Shown: positions 1 through 12,767, counted from the stretch's first letter. The stretch is 64,000 nt of DNA from Ctena decussata (GCA_963989385.1 OZ022506.1:7047415-7111414); one strand, 5' to 3'. Program-made: numbers and translations. Notes: generated by a model not told the origin, from the letters alone.

Positions 1-471
1 AGGAAAAGTAAACGGTTATTTTTCTTATCCAAATGTTTTATAGCCTTTTGGGTTATTCAGCTGGTATAATGATATAAATGCCAAACCAATATCTTTATTC
101 AGTATCTATCTACCTGAATAGGTAAATGAAAGCCAGATGCATTAATAAACGAAAGCCAGATGCATTAATAAAGTCGAAAACGCCAAAACTGAGTTATAAA
201 TATGATTATTGTAATGCCGGGTAATGAAATGTCAGGCCCAAAATTTTTAGTAAACTGTACTTTAAGCGGAATAAATTAGATGATTTGATGTCATATCGGG
301 AACACCCCGGTCTCTCCCATGGGAAGAAGCCGGGTACACTGTTGATAAGCACATGGACAAAAACGAAATTAGTGACTGTTAAATTTTATTTTATTTTTCA
401 TTTTTAGATACAAGTTAAACCATGTTTTAACTATACATTTATAAAAATCGAAATTGTTACAGGTTTTAGTA

Positions 472-1349
472 AAATTTCTTTTACACCAAGGCCTATCGGA
501 ACCAGAATTTTATGGTGACTTAGTATACAAATTCAAAAAGATTAAGGGTAGGGCTGATTTTTCTGATCAATTCCGAAAAATAATAATACGTCACAAACGT
601 ATTGGCTATAATTTAAATGTTATGCGACAGTCTGCATGCTTAGTGATTAACCCAATCACGGTTGATAGCTTTGCTGCACTCTTTAATTGCACACCGGGGG
701 ATCGGTCGTCAGACTCTATGATGGCCCCGACCTAAAGCTATATATTTTAGTTGGTTGGGACCGGAGCCTTTTTGTCTGTTGCTTGGTCCACCGGGGCTCA
801 ACTGGTGACCTTCTTTTGCTTCAGATTTCCAGTGGGGTTGTTTGGCAGGACAGGGATCTCCACCTGTCAGACGGCCCGTTGTATCTGTTGAGTCCTCGTC
901 TTTGCTTCTTCATGGTGTTGAAATTTGATTTATGTGTTTACCGTGATGATTCATTGACGAGTTAGAGGGTTATCATGCGAACCGAACAACCAACTAAATG
1001 TTTTGTACCACTTCAGAAACTGAGGGTGAGGTTGGGCCTGTAAAATCGATTTAAGCCCCCCAGTAATTCATTACTGACCGTTCCAAGGCGGTAGTTCTGT
1101 TGTGGTTCTTTGTTGCCTGTTTTTCGTGTCAGAGTTTCTGTGATGTTTTACCTTATGTATGTTATTATTATTTTTGGTTCGGTTTGGGTTGCTGAGTGGC
1201 CACCTTTTGGGAACAAGCTGCTCACTCGGTTGGCCATATGTTCTCTGTATCTTGATTATTTGTAATCTTAGTTGTTTCCAACTATGGTTTGAGGGCTGGA
1301 TTTGGATTTTGATTGTTTCAGTTCCTGGTCTTTGCATACTTTTTACTTT
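472..1349 (+). mobile_element. LINE (non-LTR retrotransposon) 3' end, family A, copy 1
   Basis: A 5'-truncated LINE copy. Positions 472-735 encode the last part of a reverse-transcriptase-type ORF (LSEPEFYGDLVYKFKKIKG near the start, MMAPT at the stop), followed by about 615 bp of 3' untranslated sequence ending near tttgcatacttttta. Three other copies in the window share the same 3' end but begin at different points, which is the usual pattern of LINE 5' truncation. It lies in the intron before the first visible exon. The copy at 26236-27270 is nearly identical and in the opposite orientation. Confidence 0.7.
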
Positions 1350-2353
1350 TACGGACAAAGTTACACGAGTTAACCTGATTACACCTTCGGATTTTTGTGT
1401 AATGGGCAATAACTACACATTAAGTTATGTCATGGAATATCGGCCGTTTGCCACCACATGTTCCCGAATACGACATTTAGAAAAAAGAAGAAAACATAGG
1501 ATATCTACGGAATATTCAGAATTCATTGTTAAAATATTAATAACTGCCTACTTTTGAGAATTTATAACAAAAGAGCTCGGTTGTTGAATTTCGACTAGCT
1601 CGTTATCCGGGAACTTCATCGAGAGTTTATGGTCGATAACTCATAATTTTACCCTGCCCGTACCAGTTCAGTGTTTAACTATTGACATTTCGTTTGAACA
1701 TAGTTCGCTAAATCTGGTACTACAGTCGTGGGCAGTGTTATTGAACAAGAGTAGACAAAATTAAACCGTGTCTTCTATTTTCATTTCACCGATGCATTCT
1801 TTGCTTCAAGGCGATCTTTCTTTATATTTTTATATTAATTGATCCATACAAAATTGATGTTGAATACTTTACAAATGTATCTCCAGTGACCAACAGTAAA
1901 ATCTGTTTTACCTATGCATACTTTAACAATGGCAGCTATTGACAAACCAGTACACCTTGCAATTTGCATGACACCTTCACTAGATCTTGATGCGGGGTTT
2001 AATCACGACTAATCCTTGAGGTATTCAAATTAATAACATTTCTCGACAGATGCAGATGATTTTACTAAACAATTGGTTCTCGTATCGGAAAATTCATAAT
2101 TTAAATTGAATGTTACGTTTTGTTTATCTGAATATTAGAGTTCTGATTTGTTATATTACGGCTTTCATACACTATAAGGTTAAATTTGCTGTGCCTAACT
2201 TTTGCAAATTCCCGTAAATGTATTAATGAATAGTAGATTACATTAAACTTGTTGCAAACGTCGGATCTACTCAATCTTCTAAAACACTGATTCTGATAAC
2301 TCTTGTTATGCTAATTGTTTGCTTACTTAGAGAGATGTTTGTATCTGATGCAG
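1350..2353. other. intron without recognised features
   Basis: AT-rich intron between LINE A copy 1 and the first visible exon. Nothing coding or repetitive was recognised on either strand. Confidence 0.4.
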
Positions 2354-2458
2354 GTTACTCGATCTTCAAAAACAAAATGGACGACTTGATTCCAGTGTAA
2401 AGAACGCTAACGATAAATGCAGACAATTGGAACAAGAAAAAGATGACTTACTTAACAG
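2354..2458 (+). CDS. coiled-coil exon, module type 1 (MIEAP-like gene, internal exon)
   Basis: First exon of the + strand gene visible in the window. It has an acceptor (gatgcag), an exon of exactly 105 nt, and a donor (cttaacag|gtttgc), and is phase 2 on both sides, so the flanking Arg codons are split between exons. It encodes a strongly helical heptad segment beginning LLDLQKQNGRLD and ending DDLLNR. Hydrophobic residues fall every seven positions (L4, L11, A18, L25, L32 and L1, V15, C22). Thirty-five residues equal five heptads, so the module can be added or lost without shifting the coiled-coil register. It matches the exon at 21226-21330 at 29 of 35 residues. The exon call rests on frame, splice sites and the paralogous exon. 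The gene assignment comes from the C-terminal exons further downstream. Earlier exons must lie before the window. Confidence 0.8.
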
Positions 2459-2818
2459 GTTTGCTTTATGAATCTTGTAGTGCCGTAAGTTAAGCCATAA
2501 CGAATGTTTATTATGTAGTGACCTTCTTTTAATATATATATATTGACACAATGCAAAGTATGTCAATAGCCATGGTACTGTTAGAGGTTACTGCCGCGTT
2601 TGTTACATGTAGGATCAATCTTCTCTTAGACTGGTTATCGTATATTTCAGCATATCATTTAACGCTATTTTATTTTGGACCCTTGAACCCAGCATTTCTG
2701 GGGTTTTGTAGTGGCAATCGGACTCTTGTTTCAAAAGCAGTGTTTCGTTAATGAAAGTGAGCAGTTTTTTCCGATTGTGGACCCGACCGCCACAATAACT
2801 CACAGCAGAAACAAGCTG

Positions 2819-3077
2819 TGTTATATGTTAAATGCTTTATGTTGTACATATAAATGAAATCAACAAGTTTAGATAGTAGTTGTTATCGTAAGGATCAATG
2901 TGAAGGTGGCCTTATCATACCAGAAGTTCCCTAGTTTTCCTGTCTGCGTCTCTGACTCGATGGTGCATCTTGGTAATCGTTACCGTCTTTCTACTGACTA
3001 AAGAGATGATGTACCGGAATTGACACTCGACGTACGGACTGAGGGTATGAGGGCATAACATTGGTGTCAGAAAGGGG
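2819..3077 (+). mobile_element. degenerate LTR retrotransposon: 5' LTR and tRNA-Leu-type primer site
   Basis: Positions 2819-3060 start TGTTATATG and end GGCATAACA, an inverted TGTTAT/ATAACA pair as expected of an LTR. Directly after it is TGGTGTCAGAAAGGGG (3062-3077), which matches the complement of a tRNA-Leu 3' end (CCCACTTCTGACACCA type) apart from small changes and so looks like a primer-binding site. Downstream to about 4.9 kb are short Glu/Lys- and Ser/Thr-rich broken frames (3840-3990, 4230-4480) that could be a decayed gag, but no pol domain and no 3' LTR were found. Confidence 0.4.
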
Positions 3078-4973
3078 ATATGCTTCTGGTAGTAAGACCA
3101 GCTTCCGGATAAGCCACTCCTTTAGATTGACATTGATATCTATATAGCCCCGAATACATAGGCTCAAAGCCTTTATTTAAGCTTTTTCCTCAGTGATGAA
3201 TGGTCTGTTGTTGATTTGAGAGCCATTAGGCGCCTTTCTGACGAGGAAAACTAAGGGGGTTCAGGTGCTTGTGAACCGGGATTCCGATTGTGTAATGAGT
3301 TTCATTAGAGAAAGATTTTAAGTTGATAAGGGGGCAAATTCGTCGCCTATCGTGATCCAATAATGAAAGTAATCGGTGTTCCGAGGTTGGGGATCGTTAT
3401 AGGCTTGATGTATTCCTTGTGTTTAAAGGATTGTATTGTTTTTGATAATGATTCTTTTTCTTGACCGCTGTTTTGTGATTGGCGTGTTCATTCCATTTGT
3501 AAGGGTTTTTTCAAGTGTTTTTTTCTGTATAGTACATTAGTAGATACTCTGACGTTTTTGATTGCATAAATTCACTTCTTGTGACGCCATGGTGATTTTT
3601 TCTTGAAGTGGACTTCAAGTTTACCCACACATAAGATAAACTTACTGTAATACAAGATCGCAGTAGTGATATTTGATGTCATAATTGTATATCAGCGTTG
3701 ATTATTTTGACATACTTAACTCGATTTATTGCACGTGAGATTACGTGGCACCAATGGAGACAAGCAAAGAATAATTAGCTTTAGGGCAAAGTTTAGGGTA
3801 TGAAGGTGGTCTGTTACAACAGTAGTTTACTGCTGAGCAAGTAAGGCAAAGCTGGGATATGCTTGAAGAGAGAGAATTAGAGAAGTTAAGACTAGAGCAA
3901 ACTCTTAGGTCTTCATTCATCAGTTCCTGCGTCAAGTGTCAATCGCGGTACAGCCTCTCTTCAGTCAGCAGATTAAAGAAAGACGGTTCCAATTAACCAA
4001 GACACACCACAGAGTCAGAGACGCAAGGAAAGCTGATGCACTTCTGGTATGACAAGGCCTCCTTCGCGTTGATCCCAACAATCCCAACAAGTAACTAAAT
4101 GTGTTAATTATATTCATATGTACAACATTAAGCATGAAGCATATAAACACAAACTGTTTCTGCTGCGAGTTATTGTGGGGATCGAGTCCACAATCAGTAG
4201 AACTGCTCACTTAAATAAAATGAAAACTGCTTCTGAAACTTCAGGTGTACAGCCCGATGGCTACTACAAAACCCACGGTAGAAACACGAAGACTGTCACT
4301 AAATAATACATTTACGTTCACTTCTGAATCTCCACCAACAGAATCACCACCTTCACACCTCGAATATTGCCGCTGGGGCCCCAACCACCACAACTTCGGC
4401 TGAGTCGCCTCAATCACAGTCATCGCATTGTCTACCAGTGCCCTGTCGACGGCTACCCGGCTTAATAGACTTGGTTTGTGTTGTCTGATTCCCACATGGT
4501 GTCTTGGATTGAATCTGGTATTGAATAGTGTCAGTTCCTGAGAATTTTCCTTCTTATTTCGGCAACTCTGGCCTTAACAAAACCATAATCACAGCAACAC
4601 ATGGCTTAAATCGATCTTAGGTTTTCAACGACCTCAGGTATACGTTGTATCCGATCGAAATTGTCCCCGAGAATTCATGGACACTAATATGGCAGCTGAG
4701 CGACGTCCCTATATATAGGAATTCAAAGAATTTGATTACACGGATAATGCGTGACTATCAAGCCAAATCTTTTGACTTAAAAATCATACCATCATCCCAT
4801 TACTGTACCATCCGAAAAACGAGGTTGACGCCTGCTGAACATGCTCCGAGCAATTACAAAGATAACACATTCAATCTTAAGTATGTCTCCATAGTAGACA
4901 CAGATCAGAAAATGACAAAATTCTACTTACCGTAATGAATCCTAAATTGGCATGTAAAATACCTGCCCTACTC

Positions 4974-5077
<104 letters not shown>

Positions 5078-6074
5078 CTCTCTGACGCGTTTGCCATATG
5101 ATCTGATCATAAAAACATATTCTCGTTTACATGCACTCCAAAACAATAAGAATGAGAAGTGCTTGAAAAACAGAGCAAATTCTCTTTTTACCTTACAAGA
5201 GGATTAGTGGAAAATTCCTGAGTCAACTTGATCTCGTAATATTCCATCCCTGCCAAATCCTGAATATTGTCTTACAACCTTTTCTTCTTTCTATCTCTTA
5301 ATCTTTTTCCTTTCACTTCGCCCTGCAGAATTATCTTTCCTTTTCTTGTCCAAGATCAGGAGTTCTTCCTCCTCTTGGATCTTTCTGCGAACATCCTCAT
5401 CAATGATATGGTACTTGCATGAGATGTCAAGTAACTTTCGATCTTATCCCATCTCAAATGTCTGCTTTTTTCTCTTACTTTGCTGTGAAGGTCCATGACT
5501 TATAGTATTCAGAAATATGGCTATGGCAAGGGAGCGCAATAGTTTCACGTTTAATCCAAGAGATATGTTGTTATCTGTCCATATTGCCGTCGGCTTTGTC
5601 AAAGATGTTGTGGCTGGTGTAATTTTCAGAGAACCTCCGGTTTTGAGCTTTTTGAGCTTCCATCTGAGACAATTTTTCCAAGGTACTTGAAGCTTGCAAC
5701 AGTTCCAAGCTTCTGCCCTTTAAACTTTATCTTCCTCTAGATGCCATTGGCGCTGCTGTCATAAGCTTGGTCCTCTCAGCACCTATCTTCATTTTATACT
5801 TTGTGCAGGTTTCGTCGAGATTTTCAACTAGGGCTTCAAGTTTCTGCTCTTCCTCTGCAAGAGCGTCAATATCATTGGCAAACCGCGAATTGGTAAAAAT
5901 TCTACCGCCTATGCAAATCTTTCCAGCTTGTTCTTCCAGAACAGCATGCGTAATCTCTTCGAGAAAGATGTTGAAGAGGGTGGGTTAGAGAAGGCATTCT
6001 TGCTCGAATCCAACCTAGTTCTGAACCATTCTCCTATGCTGCAGTTCATCTGGACTGCACTTGTAGGAACTCTT

Positions 6075-6953
6075 TAAGGTGGTGATAATCACTGATTTGG
6101 GACAAAGACAAAACTCTGCATAAAATACTCAAAATAAAACTGATCTTTCCAAAACTTAGCAGATGCCTTTTGTATGTTGTTTCTCATAATTTAGAATCCC
6201 AAAATGCAGCATTTGTTAATGTTTAAAAGTGTTTTTATAAGAGAAGATCAAAGGGTAATTTTCTGCGAATAAATCTGAGAAAATAATATCATTATTGAAA
6301 ATATACTTAGTGCTTAGAGTACCTTGTTGCATAATGGAGAGCGAACTATCAATTATTTTATTTAAACTCTTTCACACATTATCAGGCTGAGCAGATGAAA
6401 AAAAGATGCAGTCTGTGTCCAAATTGTTTTGTCAAAACACACAGGTGAGACAGATGAGACTATTTTAACAAGGTTGAACAATTTCATCTACACACCACTG
6501 ATCATGTCAGTAATGTATTATTTATATTGTAGGTGTTAACATAGGTATGCTTGCCTACCCTATATTTAATAAATGCGTCCAGTGTACATTTACTTTTTAC
6601 CTTGTTGAACATTTGAGAAATAGCTACCGTTTTCATCTGGTCTACGTTACAATTTGAGAAAGAGTTGGAATAAATAATTGCTAGGTCGCTCTTCATTATG
6701 CAATAATGCACCTTCAGCACTACGTAAATTTTCAATAACGATATTATTTTTTCAGATTTATTCGCAGAAAATAACCTATGATCTTTCCTTATAAAAACAC
6801 TTTTTAAGCAGCATGTACGTCTATTTTTTATTCTAAACTGTAAAGAACAACACAAATAAGAAGTCTGCTAACTTTCAGGAAGATACGTTACTTTTTTATG
6901 GTTTAATGCAGATTTTTACATTTACCATAAATCACCACCTTACAATTTGAATT
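6075..6953. mobile_element. foldback/MITE-like element, TIR TAAGGTGGTGAT
   Basis: The two halves (about 6075-6410 and 6610-6953) are inverted copies. The left starts taaggtggtgataatcac and the right ends ataaatcaccacctta, and internal words such as the aaagtgtttttataag tract recur inverted near 6790. No transposase frame is present. It lies inside the LINE B copy, between segments that would be adjacent in an intact element. Confidence 0.6.
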
Positions 6954-7054
6954 TTACCTCACTGCAGCTGGTGTTGAGCCATGTGGCGGTCATTAAACGT
7001 CTCTCCGTTTATCATCCATAGTGCAGATTATATTTTATTCTTTTAGATCAGAGC

Positions 7055-8385
7055 ATATATATTGAGAATTCTAGATTTTAGATTGATTTAAAATCCTATT
7101 CTAGATCATCGCCTTTTTTTATATGAATCAGTCTTTGAATCGACTGCCTAATTACGATTAAAAAATTACAGTATGCTTATCTCTGGTTTCGTCACCAGAT
7201 ATTGTCATGGTCACTAAAGAGGATTTATTAGCCGAAACTACGTAGTCTGGCCCATGTTCCGTCTTGTGAATATTTTCTCTGCTCTTGAAGGAACTCTTTA
7301 AGATTTTAATTGTTATAGAGGTGCTCAGTGGCGTGAACTAGATTTGCATTGAAATTATACTTCAGCATGGTGGGCCATAAGACTGCATGTGATACCCTGC
7401 TAAATAAGTTTTTGAAATCTATGAAGACATGGTACAGATTCTGCTGATTTGAAGTACTTTTCACATAAGGTTCTGAGGTCGAAGATATGTTATGCGGTAC
7501 TTCTCCCAGCTCTGAACCTAGCCCGTTCCCTAGAGATAGTCTTTTTTGAGCCTGTTTAATTTGACTTTCAGCATGTAGTCCGAGAGCCCGTGGTAAATTT
7601 ATTCATGTGGTCGAGGCCAAAAGGTTTGAAGGTGTTTTCTTACGTAAAAAGTGTGCTGAATTCAAAAATCAAAGTCTTAAAAAAATCCATTGATGCACAA
7701 AGTCGGTATACTCAAAAGGTTACACATGGGGTGCTCCAAATCTCGAAAGAACGTCAAAATGGGGGTACCCTTATATTTAGTAATATTTTCAGCCTTCTGC
7801 ATGCACTGGAATATTAATTTTGATATCAAGCAATACTAAATAGATGTTAAAACAGATCAAATAACAATTTCCACGCTTTCTTTGCCATATTATGGGAAGC
7901 TCTTCTTTCAAAATGAAACACCTTGAAAAAAGCCACGAAAACTGATGTGCTCAGTGTTACTAAAGGATAGATACTTATCAGTTTGCATCACTTGGATGCT
8001 GCTTTTGGCCTGAGTCAAGGTCACAGACTTAGAAATTTATATAATAGTTACGTTAACGCTTGCGTTAAATATTTGCTTTTGCACTGTTTTCCTGAAATTA
8101 AAATCTCAAAAAAGTTCCTTCAAGAGCAGAGAATACATACAGATAGCATGGGCCAGACTACGTAGTTTCGGCTAATAAAGCCTCTTCAGTGACCCTGACA
8201 ATATCTGGTGACGAAACCAGAAAAAGAAAAGAAAAAAAAAGCATACTGTAATTTCTTAATTTTAATTGGGCAGTCGATTCAAAGACTGATTAGTTTCAAA
8301 TGGGTCCAAATAATATAAAAGACGATGATCTAGAATAATAGTCTTCATCGATCTCAAGTTTTAGATTTCTCAGAATCTATCCTCT
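7055..8385. repeat. inverted repeat pair flanking the edge of the large palindrome
   Basis: Positions about 7055-7312 and 8088-8385 are inverted copies, for example gccgaaactacgtagtctgg on the left against ccagactacgtagtttcggc on the right, with gtcaccagatattgtca also shared. The left copy lies outside and the right copy inside the palindromic element that begins at 7576. They are therefore more easily read as two independent insertions of one repeat than as ends of one element. Confidence 0.6.
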
Positions 8386-10576
8386 GAAAGTCTAAACTGG
8401 AACTGTTACATATGTGTTTAGTGTTACTGCAGGATATATACTGCTCTTTTTGTGTTTCCTTGATGCTGCTGCTGACCTAAGGTTAATGTCAAAGACTTTG
8501 AACTTTATATATTAATATCTCTGTAAAAGTTTTACTTTGAAGAGTGCATCTTGGAATAGAACCTTTTGAAATGTGACTGGTTCTATTGCTGGGCTTGAAT
8601 GATTGTCTGCTTGTCTGTTTGTTAACATTTTTTGCATTAATGTAGTATGCAAAGTTTATTTTCTATGGGCGGTGGCTCTGGCCAGAGGTATACGTTAGCC
8701 CTTGCTCACTTGCTCTAGTTGGGCAGGAAAAACAACTTCTAATCACAAATTGTTCGTGATAATTTATGACTTTGTTTTAATTATTTTTGGGGAAGAACAT
8801 GTTCGAAGCAAGATAAAGTTTGACACATTGGCGATATAGCAACCTCTGTACTTTTATATTGTTCACCCACATATTCTTATCCCGTCATTTTAAATATATT
8901 TTTTCTTTCTGTTTTCATTCCTTTTTCAAGTAAAAGGGAGGCAGTTGTACAGAAGGAGAAACATCAGTTGAATATGTGTTTGATGGGGATTTGTCAAGTG
9001 GACATAAAAGAATAGGGAGGGGTTTAGAAGTGAGCGTGTGCCTCTGCTCAGTCTCATCTGTAGTTTTGATGTCTGTTTACACACACTATGGGCCTTCACA
9101 AAACTTCGGCCAAAGACGCAGATCCCTGATTGCTGTAAAAGGTCGTGCATGCGCATTTAAATAGCCACCTAATCGTTAAAAAAAACTTGTTCGCTCGGCG
9201 AAATCCACATATATGGTGATATCCAAGGACGTCTACAATTTCATTCCTTTTTCATTTCAGTAAGAAGATGGAAACAACTGATCTGACAAATGAACTACGC
9301 AACAGTGAAACATGAGAGTATTATATTGCCGATTCTAAACGAAATCAGATGCAGAAGATAGTCCCTTTTACAGTCCCGTTTTGGATACCATCATAAAAAG
9401 ATCAAAATACAGGTCATGTTTGGTCTCGCCTTTCCAGCTGAATATGTTCAGGCTGAGCTGAAGTCTTGATTCGAAATCAAAGGACCTGATCTTAGGTTTC
9501 TTTCAATATGGCGGAGGCTCTGTTTTATGATGTCTTTCTTTTTTGAGGGATCTGACACTTGGATTTGCAAACATTCTGATAACAAACATTCTGATAACAT
9601 ATACCGACAGTATCATGAAGAGTACCGATCCCAGACAATGTTTCAATGCTTTCATCGTAATTATCCCAAGCAACGTTCATTCCAAGTCCTGGCTGTTGGG
9701 TGAGGCCATCAGATCTAAAGCAATTCTTTTCTATTTAAAATCGCCATACATAATGCACTCACGCTTTACTGATGGTTCTCTTGTCTCGTCAGTTGTTTCC
9801 ATCTTCTACCTGAAAAGAAAAAAAGAGGAACGATATTACCATGTACACGGACTTCGCTAAGGAACAAGTATCTTTACAGAAACCATCAGGTAGATATTTA
9901 AATGCGCACGCGCGCCCTTCACAGAAATCAGGGATCTGTGTCTTTGGCCGAAGTTTTGTGAAGGCCAATGGTGAGACCAAACGTCCATCTGAGACTGACC
10001 ATATGCACAGGCTCACTTTGAAACCTTTCGCTGTTCTTTTGAGCTCGGTTGGCAAGCCCAATTTAGCTCATTTTCAACTGATTATCCTCCTTTCTGTACG
10101 ACTGTCTCCACCATTTTACCTGAAAAAAAAAAAGAATTAAAACAGTAATAATGTATTTGAAACGTATTTAAAATGACTTTTAAAGAATATACGGCATGGA
10201 CGACCAATACAAAAGAACAGAGGTTGCCATATCACCAAGTTGTCAGACTTTAGTCGTGTTTGGAGCTCATTCTTCCCCAAATGACTGAAGCCAAGTCCAA
10301 AGAAAAACAACTCGAATAATTTGTGGCTAGAAATGTTTTTCAAATCCCCTTAGTGCAATAAGAAGGGGCTCACGTATACCTCCGACCAGGGCCACCGCCT
10401 ACAGAAAATAAACTTTACATAATACATTAATGTAAAATGTTAAGAAACAGACAGGCAGACTTTCAATCTCACACAACAATAGACCCAGTCACATATCAAA
10501 AGGTTCCATCCCAAGATTTGGCAATAAGCAAAAGAATACACTCTTGAAAGTCTACTTTTTACAGATATATTTATTT

Positions 10577-10733
10577 AAGGAATGAATTTCATTTTTCTGA
10601 AGTTTATCGAAGTGTAAACTACATTGGGTCACGTGCAAAGTAAATGAACCCCGAAGGGGTTCATGTAAACTTTGCTAGTGACCCAATGTAGTTTACACTT
10701 CTATAAATCTCAGAAAAATTAAGTTCATTGCTT
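10577..10733. repeat. long hairpin (about 75-bp arms)
   Basis: A palindrome centred on aaccccgaaggggtt near 10655. Arm sequence such as agtgtaaactacattgggtc on the left is mirrored by gacccaatgtagtttacact on the right, and the pairing continues outward through ctgaagttta against taaatctcag. It belongs to a segment (about 10560-11040) present only in the right arm of the large palindromic element. A decayed relative lies near 34485-34570. Two TGACGTCA-type sites follow at about 10847 and 10901. Confidence 0.75.
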
Positions 10734-11004
10734 ATATTTACATTCATTTCAATCAAAACCTCGATGAAAAAGCATATATAAGCGCTAAAATTGAAACAGT
10801 AAAACATGTACACGCAGTTTTTCTGCTAGCAGCGGAACAGCGTGAATGACGTCATGACGTCGCCAATGTCCAATCAGACTGTAGAGAGTCATTGTTTATT
10901 TTGACGTCATTGACGTCGCGTGGCTGAATGTAATTATTGGAATGTAAACTACATTAGGTTCCAATGGTTTACTATAGGGCTTTTTAGTAAATACACCAAG
11001 AATG

Positions 11005-11007
<3 letters not shown>

Positions 11008-11046
<39 letters not shown>
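11008..11046. repeat. (TA)n microsatellite
   Basis: Thirty-eight or so bp of TA repeats inside the right arm of the palindromic element, next to tandemly related ~180-bp units (11050-11580) that each contain a ctgtgacctt-type word. Confidence 0.9.
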
Positions 11047-11050
<4 letters not shown>

Positions 11051-12767
11051 TCAAAGTCTGTGACTTGACATTAGGTCAGCTGCAGCCTTTAGGTGACACA
11101 AACTGATCAGTATTTATCCTAGAGTAACACTTGACACATATTCATTCATTCAGTTCCAGTAAAGACTAGCAGGAAAACAGTGCAAAAGCAAAATCATCAG
11201 TCTAAACGCAAAATTTAATGCAACTTTTGTACAAATTTCTTAATCTGTGACCTTAACCTTTGGCCAGCAGCAGCATGCAGATGAAACAAACTGATCAGTA
11301 GATATCTTGTAGTAACAATAGACATATGAACCAGTTCCAGTAAAATCTTTTAACAAAACTGAGCAAAAACTTAACGCAAATTTTAACGTTACTGTTGTAC
11401 ATATTTCCCAAGTCTGTGACCTTGACCTTAGGCCAGCAGCAGCTTCCAGATGATGCAAGCTGATCTATATCTAGTCTGTGGTAACACTTAGTACATATGA
11501 ACAAGTTCCCGTAAAGACTTGCAGGAAAACGGAGCAAAGAAAATACACTTAACGCAAAACTTTAACGCAAATGTTAACTAACTGACGAAAGGACTGACGG
11601 ACAAATGGACAGACAGACGGATGGACAGACAGATGAACGGATGGAAAGGCAAAAACAATTTACCCCTCGACATACTTATATTGCCGGGGGTATAATTACT
11701 GCTACTTTCGGTGTTTCTGTCAATATGTTTATCTACCTATGAGTTGAATATTGAAATCACCAGTTTTCGTGGCTTTTTTCAATGTGTTTCATTTTGAAAG
11801 TAGAGCTTCCCATGATGTGGCAAAGAAATGTAGAAATTGTTATTGATCTGTTTTAACATCTATTTAGTATTGCTTGATATCAAAATTAATATTCCAGTGC
11901 ATGCAAAAGGCGGAAAATATTACTAAATATAAGGGTACACCCATTTGACGCTCTATCGAGATTGTGGGCACCCCATGTGTAATCTTTTGAGTATACCGAC
12001 TTTGTGCATCAATGGATTTTTTAAGACTTTGATTTTTGAATTTAGCACACTTTTTTACATAAGAAAACACCTTCTAACCTTTTGGCCTCGACCACATGAA
12101 TAAACCTACCACGGGCTCTCGGACTAATGACTTTACTCGGATTACTCATGAAGCTGATGGTTCTGTAGTTTGGTGATGCTTTAGGTTGCCCTTTTAGGAA
12201 GGGCAATAATCAGGAACGAGTCCGTCGGGTCGGCTTTTCTCCTGTTCTCCATATCTTGTTAGAGATCTTTCTCAAAAGATATATTATGGTCTCCCCGCCT
12301 GCTTGAACATGTTCTGTTTGTATATAATCCATTTCGGTGGACTTCCCCTTTTTCAGTGCATCTACTGCAATCTGAACTTCCTCCCGAAGTGGGGGCTGAG
12401 TGCATTCCAGAAGGGTTTTGTTACCATAACTATAATGGTTGTATAGCTCCGAGTAATATTCTGAATCTCTTGTTCAACTGTTAAATATTTCCCAGACTTC
12501 TTCTGGATACTTGTTGATCTACCCTGCTTTTCTGTATTTAGACGCTTCGCCAGCTGTCTTGCTGTTTTTTTGTTCTGGCAAATTGATTTCTCCTCGCACT
12601 GAGTATCTACCCTGTCCTCCTTTACTTTCTTTACAGCCTTCTAAACCCCCTACTTATTTTTTTCTGAATTTCTTTCGTTTCTTTGGCTGCATGCAAAGCA
12701 AAATAACCATGTCCGCAGCAACGATCTGATCGTCATCTTTCATCTTTATTGACTTTGTTTATTGCAG

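Larger units (their letters stand above)
7576..12126. mobile_element. 4.55-kb palindromic (foldback) transposon
   Basis: Starts TAGTCCGAGAGCCCGTGGTA and ends with the inverse (accacgggctctcggacta). The two arms, about 2 kb each, can be followed inward as imperfect inverted copies: 7576-7960 against 11750-12126, 8400-8680 against 10400-10560 and 11040-11200, and 8930-9240 against 9840-10140. Both ends are flanked by ATG (7573-7575 and 12127-12129). The LINE copy at 25.28 kb has a single ATG at the same site, so this is a clean insertion with a 3-bp target duplication. No transposase was recognised. It is probably non-autonomous, superfamily unclear. Confidence 0.7.
5280..12740 (-). mobile_element. 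LINE family B copy split by two later insertions
   Basis: Three minus-strand blocks join in order as one LINE reverse-transcriptase region. The upstream part is at 12740-12130 (frames containing REEVQIAVDALKKGKS and PNYRTISFMSNPSKVM), the middle part at 7575-7311, and the 3' part at 6062-5280 (frames resembling PTLFNIFLE, ALAEEEQ and EVRRKIQ). All blocks carry stops and frameshifts. The order and family are confirmed by a less broken relative at 23870-25500. The gaps are a foldback segment (about 6063-7310) and a 4.55-kb palindromic element (7576-12126). It is a dead copy in a host intron. Confidence 0.7.

Noticed and set aside
687..965. Second + frame overlapping the LINE A stop region (also at 26617-26895)
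   Set aside because: Present only because the two LINE copies are near-identical. It has no recognised domain and lies in the 3' untranslated part.
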